DNA of 64,000 nt from Ophiura sarsii. Its lineage: Eukaryota > Echinodermata > Ophiuroidea > Amphilepidida > Ophiuridae. Location of the stretch: assembly GCA_035610835.1 (NCBI GenBank), contig CM069446.1, positions 821,001 through 885,000 of the forward strand, written 5' to 3'. The notes beneath the pieces were generated by a model, which was given only the letters and a program-made list of their open reading frames with translations, searched no databases and was not told the DNA's origin. This document shows, in pieces, positions 34,838-47,090 of this stretch (positions are counted from its first letter, which is position 1; every line of letters begins with the position of its first letter). Both the position numbers and the translations under genes were made by a program.

Positions 34838-34976
34838 ACTTACGTGAAATTCACGAGGTAAGTGACTAGATTTTTTTGGGGGGGCAACCTTTTACGAAAA
34901 TTTTAGGGACATAAAAAAAAATAGGGACGCTATTGATGTTTGCCCCACCGGAATGACAATGCTGGCTACGCGCCTG
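34477..34976. mobile_element. Non-autonomous 500-bp hAT transposon, 8-bp TSD
   Basis: Termini CAGTAGCGTAGCCAG and, in complement, CAGGCGCGTAGCCAG are classic hAT ends. GTAGCGCA is duplicated at 34,469-34,476 and 34,977-34,984. P1 (about 10,768) and P2 (about 24,678) contain the single unoccupied TAGCGCAGATTT. The interior is a polypurine tract (34,555-34,715) and a 42-base C-run (34,796-34,837). Glu/Lys-rich, proline-rich and serine-rich frames here are low-complexity artefacts. Confidence 0.95.
34796..34837. repeat. 42-base poly-C run
   Basis: The longest homopolymer in the window, inside the 500-bp hAT. Its length may be limited by sequencing or assembly. Confidence 0.9.
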
Positions 34977-36129
34977 GTAGCGCAGATTTCGAGCTCATTT
35001 TCTCCTCGTGTTCCGTCTTTAAATTGCTTGAGAACATGGGCATGTCACAATCTGAATGTGCCAAAATCATCACTACTTTGTGCTCAAAAGTCAATAGAGC
35101 ATGACTCTACACTGTATTTGTCAATGTAACACTTCAGTGATCAGACGACACAGATGTTCTTTTGAGCACGATATAGTGGCAATTTTGGCACATTCAGATT
35201 GTGTTCTCCCCATGCTCTCAATCAAGTTACTGGGCACTGAAACAAGTGATTGCTATAAAGGAGGTATGAGGTAATTCGAAACTAGTATTCTGGGATACAT
35301 CTACCACTACAGTCTTCCACTACAAGCTTTCAATTAGGACTTTTTAAGAGCGACGAAGTCACATACATGCTGAAAGTTGATTGAGATCGCACGGGCTACG
35401 GGGATACAACTAGATGGTCAGTAAGCCTAAATGGTCAGAATATTAATGATATATTATATAAAATAGGTCTAAACATTGTATTTACTCATAAATATATTCT
35501 TACAAATTGCATGAAATCATTCCCGCGGCTATACTTATTAGAAACCCTTTAGTATACACCACATAAGACCTACTTCGCCTCACTACCCAATAAGAAACCA
35601 CATTACTTCATTACCCCGGTTGATACTACATTACATATCCCTAATGTGGTTTATACCATAGCATTTCATTATCACACTACCCCAATCCCATGGTATATTC
35701 TCATAAGAACCATGTTGCCTTATTAACCCCTAACCCGACCTTATACAACATCGCTTCATTAACCACTAAGCCTACTTACTCCATGGCACCCTTTCGTGGC
35801 TAATACCACATTAATTCATTAACCCACTATACCCCAAAACCACATTGTTTTATTAACCCCATCACGGTTACCACGGTTTTACCCGGTATTACGCGCAACG
35901 CACAATATCTTACTTGTCGGGTACCATCGGTTTCAGGAGTTATTTTCAATGAGTACATGGGTACATGACGTTATAGTATGGGTAAATGACGTTATAGTAT
36001 GGGTTAGTGCCATTCAATTAATAGAATCATGATGACTGATGATGGGATTTACCGAGATAAATCAATAATTGATTGCACATTTAACTTGACAAACTTGAGA
36101 ACTTGACAACTCTAGAATTGTTTAACATA

Positions 36130-36750
36130 CAGGGTGTCCCAAAAGTTTCGATACCTTTTTTATCTTTCTTAAAATATTTCGAAGTACGAAAATTAAAACA
36201 TATGTAAATAGAGAAACCGTGTACAATTATTTGTATACCGAATTTGACCCCTTTTCTGAAGCCCCTTAATAATTATAAACAAACGCTGACAGGTTTGGTC
36301 ACATAACTCACAATACCGTACACATCTTCAACTTGCAGGATGTACGTAGCTTTAATCACATGCTGCATGTTCTTCACATTCCATTCATGTAGATTGTTTC
36401 AAAAAGGCTTTCACTTATAACATTCTATGCACGACATTAATTATGTTCATATAAATGATTATTTCAATCTGTAATCAAAATGAACCTTCGTGGACAACCT
36501 TTTAAACTTCACTATCACTTTTCCTCATTCGCTACCTTTACTGTAGTAGGCTCATTATTATACGCGTTTATATAAATGTGCAGTTTTGCAGTTCGGACAA
36601 TGTTCATCTATACTTTGGCAACACTGATAGCTGTTATTTTGGTATTACAATAATTCTACAAGTCTTCTTTATCCAAGCCAAATATGAAAAAACTGCGAAT
36701 TATTTTACCGGATCTATAAAGATTTAAAAAGTAACTTTTGGGACATCCTG
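36130..36750. mobile_element. Tc1/mariner-type non-autonomous element
   Basis: The ends are CAGGGTGTCCCAAAAGT and, in complement, CAGGATGTCCCAAAAGT, flanked by TA (36,128-36,129 and 36,751-36,752). It is 621 bp with no open frame above 60 codons, so it is an internally deleted or MITE-type derivative. Its right end abuts the start of Q3. Confidence 0.9.
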
Positions 36751-37426
36751 TATGTTGTATCCATTAGCACACTTGATAAGATCCATCGACACGAATAGTT
36801 GCCTGGATAATGTTATAATGGAAACAAGAGTAGTATTTTATTTGATATTATCTTATGACGCTACAGTGATAATTCAATTGTATCTTATCAACACTTATTC
36901 TATAAAGCTACATTGTAATGACTGTAATTTCTTCAAATTTTAAAAAGCCTCCATATATTTAGTTTTATTTACCTTTTGGATTGATGACTGAAGTACGGAT
37001 GACCAATATACCAAAGACAAATTGTGTAGATCCATAACAGTTGCCTCGACCGTTACACAAAATATTTTAATTTCTTTGATATTTAATCATTACTCTCTTC
37101 ATCCGTTTCAATGTTCTCATCTGGTTCATCTTCCTGAAATAGTGCGTCAAAATGTGTCCGATGTTTAATGACAACTCTTTTAATGGCAGTGGACACGTGT
37201 ATTATCTTTTATATCTTTTCCTCGATGTGTAATGAAAAATGTATGACAATACCTGTTTTCTGTTTTCTACAATCACTATTATCATGACTAGCACTACGGG
37301 CTACACTATTTACGACATGTCAAAGCCTGAACCACAGTTGCCTTTCAACACTCAATACCCGTGATATGTCGAGAGCAAACAACATTATTGATGTACGCGG
37401 GGGCTTCAGCAAAGACATTAGTACGA

Positions 37427-37972
37427 ATGGAACATTTTATTTGTACGCCTACCCATGTAATAGTCCCACTGTGTCAAACTTAATTAATGAGGGCTCACCA
37501 AGTTGTTATGATTTCAAGACCAACAGACTGGACTGGTACACTCCATAAAAACAGGCTGGTATTAAGTTACAGACCAACCATTGTGTCCTTAAATAAATAC
37601 ACACTTAACTGGAAAATGTCATATTTAACCCTTCTTTCAGTTGGTCCATAGTTGAACCTTGACAAGAAATCATTATTGACTACTTATTTCTTAAGTGTGT
37701 ATATTTACAGGATTTTTGGCCAGACATATCCATCTGTCATCACTGCATTGCCCTTGTTTGGGTTGATCTGGCTAAGTTTGTAATTACTCTATCGCTTAAT
37801 TTCTTTGGTATAAATTGTATGTGGATTTTTTGTTTTTGAGTAGGGTATCTAACATGTTTAAGTAGTGTCTGTTTGACATCAACTATGGGGTACATGAGTT
37901 GAATATGTCCACTTTTTCCACTGTAAACAAGGTGTCTCTAGAGCTGAAATCATAACCTTGAGCGTACAAATA
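37427..37972. mobile_element. Unidentified 545-bp insertion in Q3
   Basis: Q1 and Q2 run GACATT(A/T)...TAATCGAATTTCA without a break, whereas Q3 has about 545 extra bases. Near the ends TTTGTACGC (about 37,439) faces GCGTACAAA (37,964-37,972), a short inverted repeat. A further weak inverted pair is TTATGATTTCAAGAC / GAAATCATAACC. No protein or known family is recognised; a short-TIR DNA transposon is likely. Confidence 0.6.
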
Positions 37973-38984
37973 ATCGAATTTCACGAACGCTTGTTGGTTA
38001 ACGCTTGTTGGTTAAACACCAACTCTGTGTTATACTATGTACTGCCTATGCATGCTTTGTGGCTACTGATATTGGGATACTACTTTCTTTTCTTATGTCC
38101 TGCCTGGCTAATAACAAAATGGCTCATAATTTGCTGGGAATGGCTCCTTTTACAATATTTTTCATAGAGCCAAGAAATCGATTTGATGATATATGCTCAC
38201 ATAAGTTCACTTGTATGAAATGGTTAAAAACTCTTACTTAACTCTTAACGTTATCATTTTGATTATGTTTGATTCTAACCAAAATCAGTTCAGTTCTAAT
38301 ATAATCTACTACTTTCAAAGTGACTAAAGCAGGCAATAGTCTACAATAGTACAATTCTCTTCTTTTTGCATGAAATTGTGAAGAACATTTTAATGCACAT
38401 CTGTCCAATTTTCTACCCACTTCGATCGGGACATCCGAAACCTTTCATGCTAAGTACCCAAATGGGAGTGAAATGCAAATACTATAAACATTTACAAACC
38501 TTTTTAGAAAACACGTTACACCGACAGCGAAGGAGCGTGTTAACATTTTGAATAATTCATCCAGCCATCGTATAATATGATAACTTGAAATAGCCTGTTG
38601 TGTATGATTGAACGCCTCTTTGCAACTAATGCAGCATTACAAATTTGATCCACTGTTAACTCACGAAAACTAAAGAAACATCTCACATGTAATAATATAC
38701 AGATGTAGTGTATGAAAATAACATTAACGGAATTGTAATAACATTAAAAGACGTTGAAACTGAATAAAGAACATGAGTTAGGTGTCATTAAGGGCAAACA
38801 CAAGTATAGAAAAGTTCGAGGAAAGAGCGAGGAAAGCGCGAAGGATCGGTGATTACTGAATGTATACGTAAGTACCCATTCAGTGAGGTGTTAATCACAG
38901 AAGGTACAAATTTAGGGAACTTTGAAAAATAAAGAAAATCAAAAGAAAAAAAGAAAAATATCTTCTGAATAATACACCTACTTT

Positions 38985-39528
38985 ACGGAGTCTTCATTGG
39001 TTACCTGTTCATGAACGGATCAAATATAACATGAAAAGGTTTAGACAATATGGCACCTTCTTATATAACCGACCTTCTCTCTCCATATACTCTTGATCCT
39101 ACTCGCAGCCTGAGGTCGTCAGAAAAGTGCTTACTGTTAGTTCCGCGAACAACATCCTCTTTCGGAGATCGTGCTTTTCTACCGTTGCTCCTAAACTTTG
39201 TACCTCTTTACCCATCGATGTTCGTCAGTCAGATTCTCTCCATCGGTTTAAATCAGGACTCAAAACATTCTTATTCAATGCTGCTTATGACGGCTAATTT
39301 CAAATGTTTTGAGTTTTACATTTTGTTTGCCATGCTATTTGTTATTGTTTTTCATATTCAATTTGTAATATTGTTTTTGGTCATATTTTTAGCACATAAC
39401 AATTTTTTGGTTGGTTTTTGTTCAACGCAAGATTGTTACAGATCATGTTTTTTCTGTGATTTCTACTTTACTGTATTGTTTTTCTTGTTTGTTCATTGCG
39501 CCTTTGATTTTGTTAGGCCTTTTAATTT
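38985..39528 (+). pseudogene. Older L2-type LINE 3' end, interrupted by a younger one
   Basis: Translates in broken frames as LRSLHWLPVHERIKY, then MAPSYITDLLSP, RSLRSSEKCLLLVPRTTSSF and GDRAF, and so on. This is the same C-terminal region as at 18.5 kb and in the same position of the unit. Frameshifts and deletions are visible at about 39,030 and 39,175. Its 3' UTR runs to about 39,528 and resumes near 40,600, ending TAGATAAATGGCGCATTTTAAATG at 40,673-40,696 with TTATT repeats. Confidence 0.85.
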
Positions 39529-40490
39529 AAATGATCCTAATGATGAAATGTTGGCCCGTCAACGCGCAGAAGCTTGTATTAGAAATTAAGTCGTGGATGT
39601 CTGTAAACAAGCTGAAATTGAATGATGATAAGACAGAGTTTTTAATTATGACCTCCAGATTCAATCAACGTAAAATATGTGATCATCATATCAATATTGA
39701 CATTTCTTCTGTTCTTGCTTCAAAATCTGCTCGGAACTTAGGAATTGTGTTTGATAATAATCTATGTATGGATGTTCAAGTTCGACGGATATGCCAATCA
39801 GTGTATTATCATATACGGATTGTCAATAGTATAAGGAAAATGTTAACATTTGAAACCGCAGCTACTATTGTCCATGCTCTTATAACTTCTAGTATTGACA
39901 ATGGCAATTCTCTTCTTGTTGGCATCACGGATCACTTACTTCACAATACAACTTGCTCAAAATGCAGCTGCTCGCATTCTCACAAAGACAAGGAAATTTG
40001 ATCATATCACTCCAATATTGAAAGATCTCCACTGGCTTCCTGTTCGCGAAAGGATTCATTTTAAACTTCTTCTTTTAACTTGGACAGCTTTGCATGGCAC
40101 TTCACCAACATATATTGCTAATCTTCTTGTTCCATATCATCCAAAACGCACTCTCCGGTCATCTGATAAACTTTTACTTGTTGTTCCATGGACTACTTCT
40201 TCATTTGGAGATCGCGCATTTTCGGTTGCTGCACCGACACTCTGGAACTCACTACCTTATAATTTAAGATGCTGTGATTCACTTGACTCTTTTAAGAACT
40301 TGTTAAAAACAAGATTATTTGACTCAGTTTATAATTGATTTCTTTGTATCACATGTATATGCAAATCATCCTTGTTTATGTATTTTTCATGTTTATTTGT
40401 ATTTTTGTTTTATATGTTTGCGCCTAGGAATAGTTTTACCTAGATTGACGGCGCATTATAAATGCCATTATTATTTTTTTTATTTATTAC
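39529..40490 (+). pseudogene. Younger L2-type LINE nested in the older copy
   Basis: A 5'-truncated element. It carries LEIKSWMSVNKLKLNDDKTEF, NLGIVFDNNLCMDVQVRRIC and IVHALITSSIDNGNSLL. A frameshift at about 39,935 follows, then QNAAARILTKTRKFDHITP, LHWLPVRERIHFKLLLLTW and ends LLKTRLFDSVYN at 40,335. The 3' tail ATATGTTTGCGCCTAGGAAT and GGCGCATTATAAATGCC matches the element at 26.9 kb. It starts just after the catalytic palm, so reverse transcriptase activity is absent. Confidence 0.88.
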
Positions 40491-40599
40491 CCAGTATTAT
40501 GCCGACATCGGAATTCAATGTTACCAGGCTATTCATGTGCGTGGGGTTATTTTTCAATTACTTCCAGTTTATAAGGCAACGTGGATAAATATGCTCTGT

Positions 40600-40735
40600 C
40601 CATCGTGCAATATATAAATTAAGACATGTTCAAACAAGTTCAATGAAACTTAAAATGGAAAAACTTGTTTCTAGATAAATGGCGCATTTTAAATGCTTAT
40701 TTATTATTAGTGTTATTTATTATGAAACGAAACCA
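40600..40735 (+). pseudogene. Resumed 3' tail of the older L2-type LINE
   Basis: TCTAGATAAATGGCGCATTT followed by TTATTTATTATTA is the family 3' terminus, displaced by the nested insertion. Immediately after it the Q unit resumes (GAAACGAAACCAGTAAAATT, matching 31,391). Confidence 0.7.
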
Positions 40736-42299
40736 GTAAAATTAATAGAAAAACTGTTCATAAATTCTAACGACATTGAAGGACGAAATATCAATATGTG
40801 AGTAAAACCTGGTTTTGACACAAACTTCCATTTCATTTTCATTCAATCTGCTAGCTAAGAGTAGTTATATATTATATACGTTATTATATTCTAACGATTA
40901 AGATTTCACACTGATATGATGGGTCCTTAATCATATGAATTGGATCCAATATAAATGGCATGGTGATGAACAAAATCCACATATTTCAAAATGTAACCAT
41001 AAAGAGCACCGGTTTTTTCTACCGGCTGAAACATAAAGTGGTACAGTAATTTCAGATTCCGGAAAATTAGCTGCTGGTATCACTTATTTTAATTAAAAAA
41101 CGAAAACATTGCATCTTTGTGAGTGAAAGATTCTACTTTCAAGAATAGATAAAATTAATGGTCTGTAAATCTTCACATTTACAACATTGTGTGCTTCAAC
41201 AAATGTTCAAAAGACTCAGGGTTATCTATACATCGCTTTTTGTGATGTGCGACTATCGGGCTTATCTATGAGAATGGGTTCTGAAAGGGTGTCTTAAAGA
41301 GTGCCCTTTTTACCAAAACAATCCCATAAATCTGATGTTTTATGTTTTGAATGCCTAACTGTAACAATTAGTCAATAACAATGGACTTGTCATTCAACTG
41401 TTTTTCCTTATCAAATCTTATCATATGATTTACTTACTATGTGCAGGCAGACCATATAACAGCTAGAGGTAGATTTCCGATTCTTCTGACTAAAAGCTCC
41501 TTATAATATATAATATAAATGAACGTGCCACATTTTTTAATATGAGTTACTTACTTTATGCAGACATCCTATAAACTATATCCCATCTCGAATTTCTGGT
41601 CCTCCTTAATCGGACTCAAAACTGGGATTGAGTCCGTCGATACAAAATGTGTGATAAAATTCCCGATAAGCCAACAGAATATCTTGATACAAGTAAAAAC
41701 CGAGTATTAGATTAAAATAAATCATCTTCCAGTACGTATAACAGAGTAAGTTATATCATGGACTGATGCTTATATACCGTGGCGATGGGATATGGTGTCA
41801 TAACTGATAGACACCGCTAGAGGGCCAGCTACCATAGAAGCGATCATCCGTAAAGCTCAACAGTGGTTCACTCAATCGACAGGGAATAGCATCGCAATTC
41901 AAATCACGTAATACTATCACTACATAGATTCAGGCTGCTCTCCCATCTACGTGATCTCCTCCTGTGTCCAAAATGTATAGCTTATACCGGGGATTACCCA
42001 CAAGGCATGGCTATGTTTGCAGGAATATAACGCTACAAAGTGATATAGGTGACAGACTGATAAATTCGTTACACCTTTGACCGACATCGTTGAGGTGAAG
42101 CAGAAAATTGTGTGCTTGCATGGAAGATAAGTTGCTTAAAGGGTGGTGGTGTCGGTTTATATTATTTGTTGCGAGTCTGCTTGGTGGAGTGCGTTCAATT
42201 TAGCCTGAACAATTTATCCGTAGAAACAGGATAGTATTAAAATAAACTGTGCCAATAATCCACATTTCATGTCAGAATGTAGGTTTAAATTCCTATATT

Positions 42300-45200
42300 A
42301 TATTAAACGGTTTTGTCTCCCAACCAATTTTTGCTGCATATTTTTTATGATAGCATGTTTTTATTTGTTTAAGATATTTAATTAATTTCTAAGCGCCGGC
42401 GAATGGAATATCACAAATACGTGTTTTATTTATTAGTATAGATGTTTGAATGTTTCTATGTATGTAGATCTTGACCATATTATACCTTGAAAACGTTAAA
42501 ACAAACTTGTTTATTATTGGGGGTAGCTTTTGCATCCAAAAGATTACTTTACGGCAATTTTTTCACAACTTTTAAAGTCAAACAAAAACCGATACATGGT
42601 GACAATATTAAAATTTGAATATAATTTTATGTGTCGTTTTAAAGCTTTCATACAGTTTAAAATACATTCATGTAGACTTAAACACAGCTTTTTTGGTGTA
42701 CGATATAAAATGTTTTAACATCTTACATCTTATTTGTAAAAGAATGTAAGAGGGTTTTGATAAAAATGTTTGTGGCTTATATATATATTACGAGTGTCAT
42801 TCAGGTCGTTGCAGGTAACGGTTAGCGTACATTGACTAAAGACTCCATTCATGTGACATATTTGTAAATTGGTTTAAAAATAAAGCTTGCAAATACGCCT
42901 ATGTAATAGCTAATAAGTGAATTAAAAAACACACCATAATCTTGAACCAAATTATTCAACTGCATAATGCAAACAATTTTGTCCAAATTATAAATAACAG
43001 TATAACATGTTCCAGAAAAGTGTATTTTATTATTTTTGAATTAACAGAAACAACAGCATCATATTAAAAAAAAATAGGTTTCATTTATCAATTACTTAAT
43101 GACATAAGAAATCAATTTTATATACATCAATTCGTTTTCAACATATTTCACATTATGAAATGATAATCTGCATATTTAAATTTGACACAAATGAGACACA
43201 AAAGTGTGTATAATCATCAAGTTGATCACAAAAGTTACATTTGACTGATTCAATTTCCATTGATATATATTTGTGTTTCATAAAAGTTGTTTGTTCTCTC
43301 CTCTGGATTTAAGTTGTTTCCTTTCATAGAAATCTGTTGTAAGGATGTCGCTTTACGTGTATTTTTAGAAAATATCTACATGTGCTTTTTTGGTTTTTGT
43401 TAACACTGCACATGTTTGATTCGGATTGTTATATCTGTAGCGTCAGCTCGCACACCGAACATAGTAATTCGTTCTAAAGCAATGCCCAGAAATCCTAGTA
43501 TCCTCTCCCGAATAGTTGGTAACAGGAATGTACTGAAGCAATTGGTAATGTCTCTTCCAACTAATTATGCTAAGTGTTGATCATATATATTATAAACCCC
43601 AACTAGTAATGCACAAACTATTTTAGTGACACTCCCCAGGTTTCTGTTCAATTAACACTCTCTATCGTCGGCAGGAAAAGCTCCATTCTTGTAGCGACGT
43701 AGATAACTGCAAACATGAGATGATACCCAACAAGGCAAGGACACCATGATGGAAATGTGATAATAAAAGGACGATACATAATATTGAAATTACTTGACTT
43801 ATTCTTTGGCTGTTTTGCAAGGCTGAAACTCAATAGGTGTGGAAATATGAGTATTGATTCATATTCGATAGAGTTATTAAATATATTTAACGCTCGTATT
43901 TCATCCCCGTTAAAGGTAAATTGTTGAATTATTGTAACTGATTGCCCAGTACTAGGCACTTAAGAAAATTACTTTCTATGCTATTAGAATGGAAATGCAT
44001 CGGGACACCTGAGTCTCGCCCATGCAAGATCAGGTTCCAAATCGAAATGTGAGAATGAATTTATGGATGGAAATCTGGAGAAATTGTGGCGGACCTTGAA
44101 GCAATTCTTGTGAGTAAAGGTATATTATGTGATCTTTTCCAGGGACGCCCTCAATCCTCGAAACAAAATTGGAAGCATATTTTCGTGCAGATTTACTTTT
44201 CTGATCATAAATCATATATATATTCCAAGTTACAGAGCGATACGATTCCTAATAACCTCAAAATCAGAGTGAATTTAGATTAAAATTGAAAACATAGATT
44301 GTACCGCTCGGTACAATCTATTTTCAAACCATGATTTTGAAGTAATTAGGAATCGTATCGATATGTAACTTGGAAGATCTTTATGATTTATGATCAAAAA
44401 TGCAAATCTGCAAGAAAATCTGCTTTCATAGTAAAAGTCAATGATAGAGGGCGCTACTTGGAAAAGATCACATAATATGCCTTTAATCGTCGAGGAGACG
44501 AATCCAATGTGTTGCCCCATGATATTTATCTTTTTAACACTTGGGGTAATTCTCAACGGTTGCCATGTTGCTATCTCTTATTTTATTTTACTAGGCTATT
44601 CTGCGCCTTCGTCGAAATGCATTTGCGATTACCTAATTTCTTTAGTATTTTATATGGTAGCTGAATATTTGCCTTTATTAATAAAGCCTTTATTAAACTA
44701 GATCCTCGGTATTACTATTAGGCAGATAGCCGTTGAATTCCATTGAGATTTAACTGATTACATTTGATTGGAAATGTCTATTAGATTCATTTTTGTTCGC
44801 CCTGTCAATTACGGAAAGTGGGCTAATGTGCCGTATCGTTCTGCATTAATGTCGAAATTTAAATAGGATATTTACTCAACAGATTTGTGTGTTGCAGATT
44901 TTTATTCTTGTATGAAAATCACACTCTGAATGGAATTTGTAGTACAAACCTATACTCTGAATTCAAATTTTATGTTATTTCAGTTTTTTAAAGAGTGATT
45001 TAAAAATCGGTATATACGTACGTCAGAAAATTGCGAGCATTAACATAAGAATAAACTTATCCAGAACGCATCAAATGTAGTGTTTACTGCAGGTTAATTA
45101 TGCAATACATTCCTCAAAATAAGTAACTGACCAGGTAATAAATATGCTCTCAACTCCAACACTATAGCTCCTACCTAAAGGTATTATAATTATAAAGTTG

Positions 45201-45385
45201 TAAGGAAATTTCTATCCTTTAATTTGAGATATTACACGTGAAGATTGAATGAATAGTAACTCAGTTATTTGCATAAAACCAAAACAAAGTCCGTTTTTCA
45301 TTTTAACATTTTCTTCGCCTACACGCAGCCTCGGACTAGCAACAGGCAGATGATTGATTAACTGGTAGCGACAACTCACGGGTCG
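42300..45385 (+). repeat. Copy P4 of the duplicated unit, first part
   Basis: The stretch 42,308-43,100 matches 20,985-22,900. The stretch 43,438-43,680 matches P1 6,930-7,140 and an isolated copy at 62,018. The stretch 44,640-45,060 matches P0 750-1,110. The interior is AT-rich without a protein-coding signal. A foldback element is inserted at 44,117. Confidence 0.7.
44117..44483. mobile_element. 367-bp foldback element with perfect central palindrome
   Basis: The ends AAGGTATATTATGTGATCTT and the complement AAGATCACATAATATGCCTT are flanked by TA. Inverted similarity is nearly continuous (TTCCAAGTTACA(G/T)A, CGATACGATTCCTAAT) down to a perfect centre ATAGATTGTACCG-CT-CGGTACAATCTAT at about 44,296-44,323. 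No coding content. Tc1/mariner-type by target. Confidence 0.85.
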
Positions 45386-47090
45386 ATAGTAAGATGAGGA
45401 TCGGGAATGCTTCGATTGATGAATGCAGCCCATACACATACCAGTCACGCTGTCCTGCGTGTTCAAAACCTAAGTGTGAAAATGTAAACTGCACTTTCAG
45501 TTTGTTCAATCCTTTTCAATGTTGCGTTCTTAATTATTAACCGATCTTCGTGAACAATATCTCAAATTATAGAGAAGTATTTTCTTTACAACTTCATCAT
45601 TTAATAATTTTACGTTGGAGCTATAGTGTTGGAGTTAACAGTATATTTATTACCTGGTCAGTTACTTATTTTGAGGACTGTATGGCGTAATGTATACTCA
45701 CGTGTTATTCACAGGCCGCACAAGAACCACACCAATGGATGGAATACGATCAGTTTGTCACCGGCAGATAACTTGTGTGGTATCAAGGACCAATGGATGG
45801 AATACGATCAGATTGTCAACGGTAGATAACCTGTGCGGTATCAAAAACCAATGAAAGTTCAGCAAGTTTCTCCAATGTTTAAGAAATAACTTTGCAATCT
45901 TCCTTGGTTGGTATTCGTGTGTTTCTGCACCCGGTTATATTCAGTTGTATAGAAAGTAGCGGTATTTATCATTTGGAAACAACTAAACCTCTGAGATGAC
46001 TCTCTAAATATTTCCTACATCGTCTAGTATATAGTACGTGCATCTGCGGATTACTATGATGATACAGATTCTACACAAAGCAGAATATTCATGTGACAAA
46101 TTAGAATATTAATGCTTTTACTAATCAGAGTCTAGATGATTGACTTAAGCTGTACATGTAGTATTGATGTTTTGTGGAGACAATTTCGTTACAGGTAGAA
46201 TAATATTATAAACCAAACTTGATTTGCCTTATCAAACGCTGCGGGTTTGTTCATTTTCCTAATATTTCTGTACCACTGTCGAATTCATTATTAATCATTA
46301 CTGGCCTGTCATGCATGCTATTAAATCAGGATATGTATTGGCATATATCTACAATATGAACTGGAACATTTCTTATCACAAAGGCGAAAACGAGTCTGAA
46401 CTGTATTGGCATATTAGGATTGAAAAATCATTTTTAATATCTATTTATTCTTACAGACAACACAGTTTGACAGGATGCGACAATTTATTTTCACTCAATG
46501 TTGTAGACTTCTAAGCTATATGCATGTAATATATGTGACGCCTTGCTTTGTTTAAATAGTTTTGACATACAAACTCTCATCTTACATACTTGTACATCTA
46601 ACCTATATGTGTGCATTGATTGGGACGGTCTGTTTGTTAAAATAAAGTTGAATGACATACGAGCTTGTAGTGACGTAAAAAACTAACTTGAATGTAAATA
46701 TCAATGGCCAATATAGCATTGACATAGGATCTTGGAATGTAAAAAGGTACGGTGAATATGTATGCCTTTCTATACAAGATATTCCATCATTGTAGAGAGC
46801 ATTCAGCATAAGATAAGAGAACACTAGATGAAATTTGAGTGAGTTACAAGATATAAGTGCTATTTCTTCCCATTACGAAGTGCAACAGAAAGTATCTCTT
46901 ATATCTGAAGTAAAGAATTATTAGCTTAGCCAACATATCTTACATAAAGGTAAAGTGCTGTATGGTGAAGATACGTCATATAGTTGCTGATAGTTGAGGG
47001 CTTTAAAGTTTCCACAAAAGTGTTCCAACAATTTTGATAGCGTGGACGTCTTCTTTATATGATGGCGTTGTTTGATTATCAAGTTTTGCG
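45386..47090 (+). repeat. Tandem duplication, first 1.7-kb copy
   Basis: Starts GATAGTAAGATGAGGATCGG and is repeated head-to-tail from 47,091 with few differences. Its content is P-unit sequence (the GGATGGAATACGATCAG stretch, and ACCAAACTTGATTTGCC, which matches P0). It contains an extra internal repeat of about 60 bp, CCAATGGATGGAATACGATC, at 45,732 and 45,791. Short open frames on both strands are not preserved between the two copies. Confidence 0.93.

Larger units (their letters stand above)
34020..35910 (+). repeat. Copy P3 of the duplicated unit (left half, shortened)
   Basis: It begins inside a copy of the ACCCAAC-palindrome element (34,065-34,366 matching 10,405-10,705). It continues with GACAAACCCTTCTGAGGCAA (34,410) and GTAGCGCAGATTTCGAGCTC (34,977), then jumps to the foldback element half (about 35,027) and on to the sequence that in P1 holds a MITE and the tRNA-bearing element. 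It is a compact copy with an internal deletion relative to P1. Confidence 0.75.
36755..42300 (+). repeat. Copy Q3 of the duplicated unit (right half)
   Basis: Collinear with Q1 from ATCCATCGACACGAATAG (36,780; Q1 about 16,881) to TCATGTCAGAATGTAGGTTT (about 42,268; Q1 about 19,829). It carries an unidentified insertion of about 545 bp (37,427-37,972) and the nested L2-type LINEs (38,985-40,730). It is more diverged from Q1 and Q2 than they are from each other. Confidence 0.82.

Noticed and set aside
34311..34861. Ser/Pro-rich, Glu/Lys-rich and polyproline frames
   Set aside because: Low-complexity purine tract and 42-base C-run inside the 500-bp hAT.
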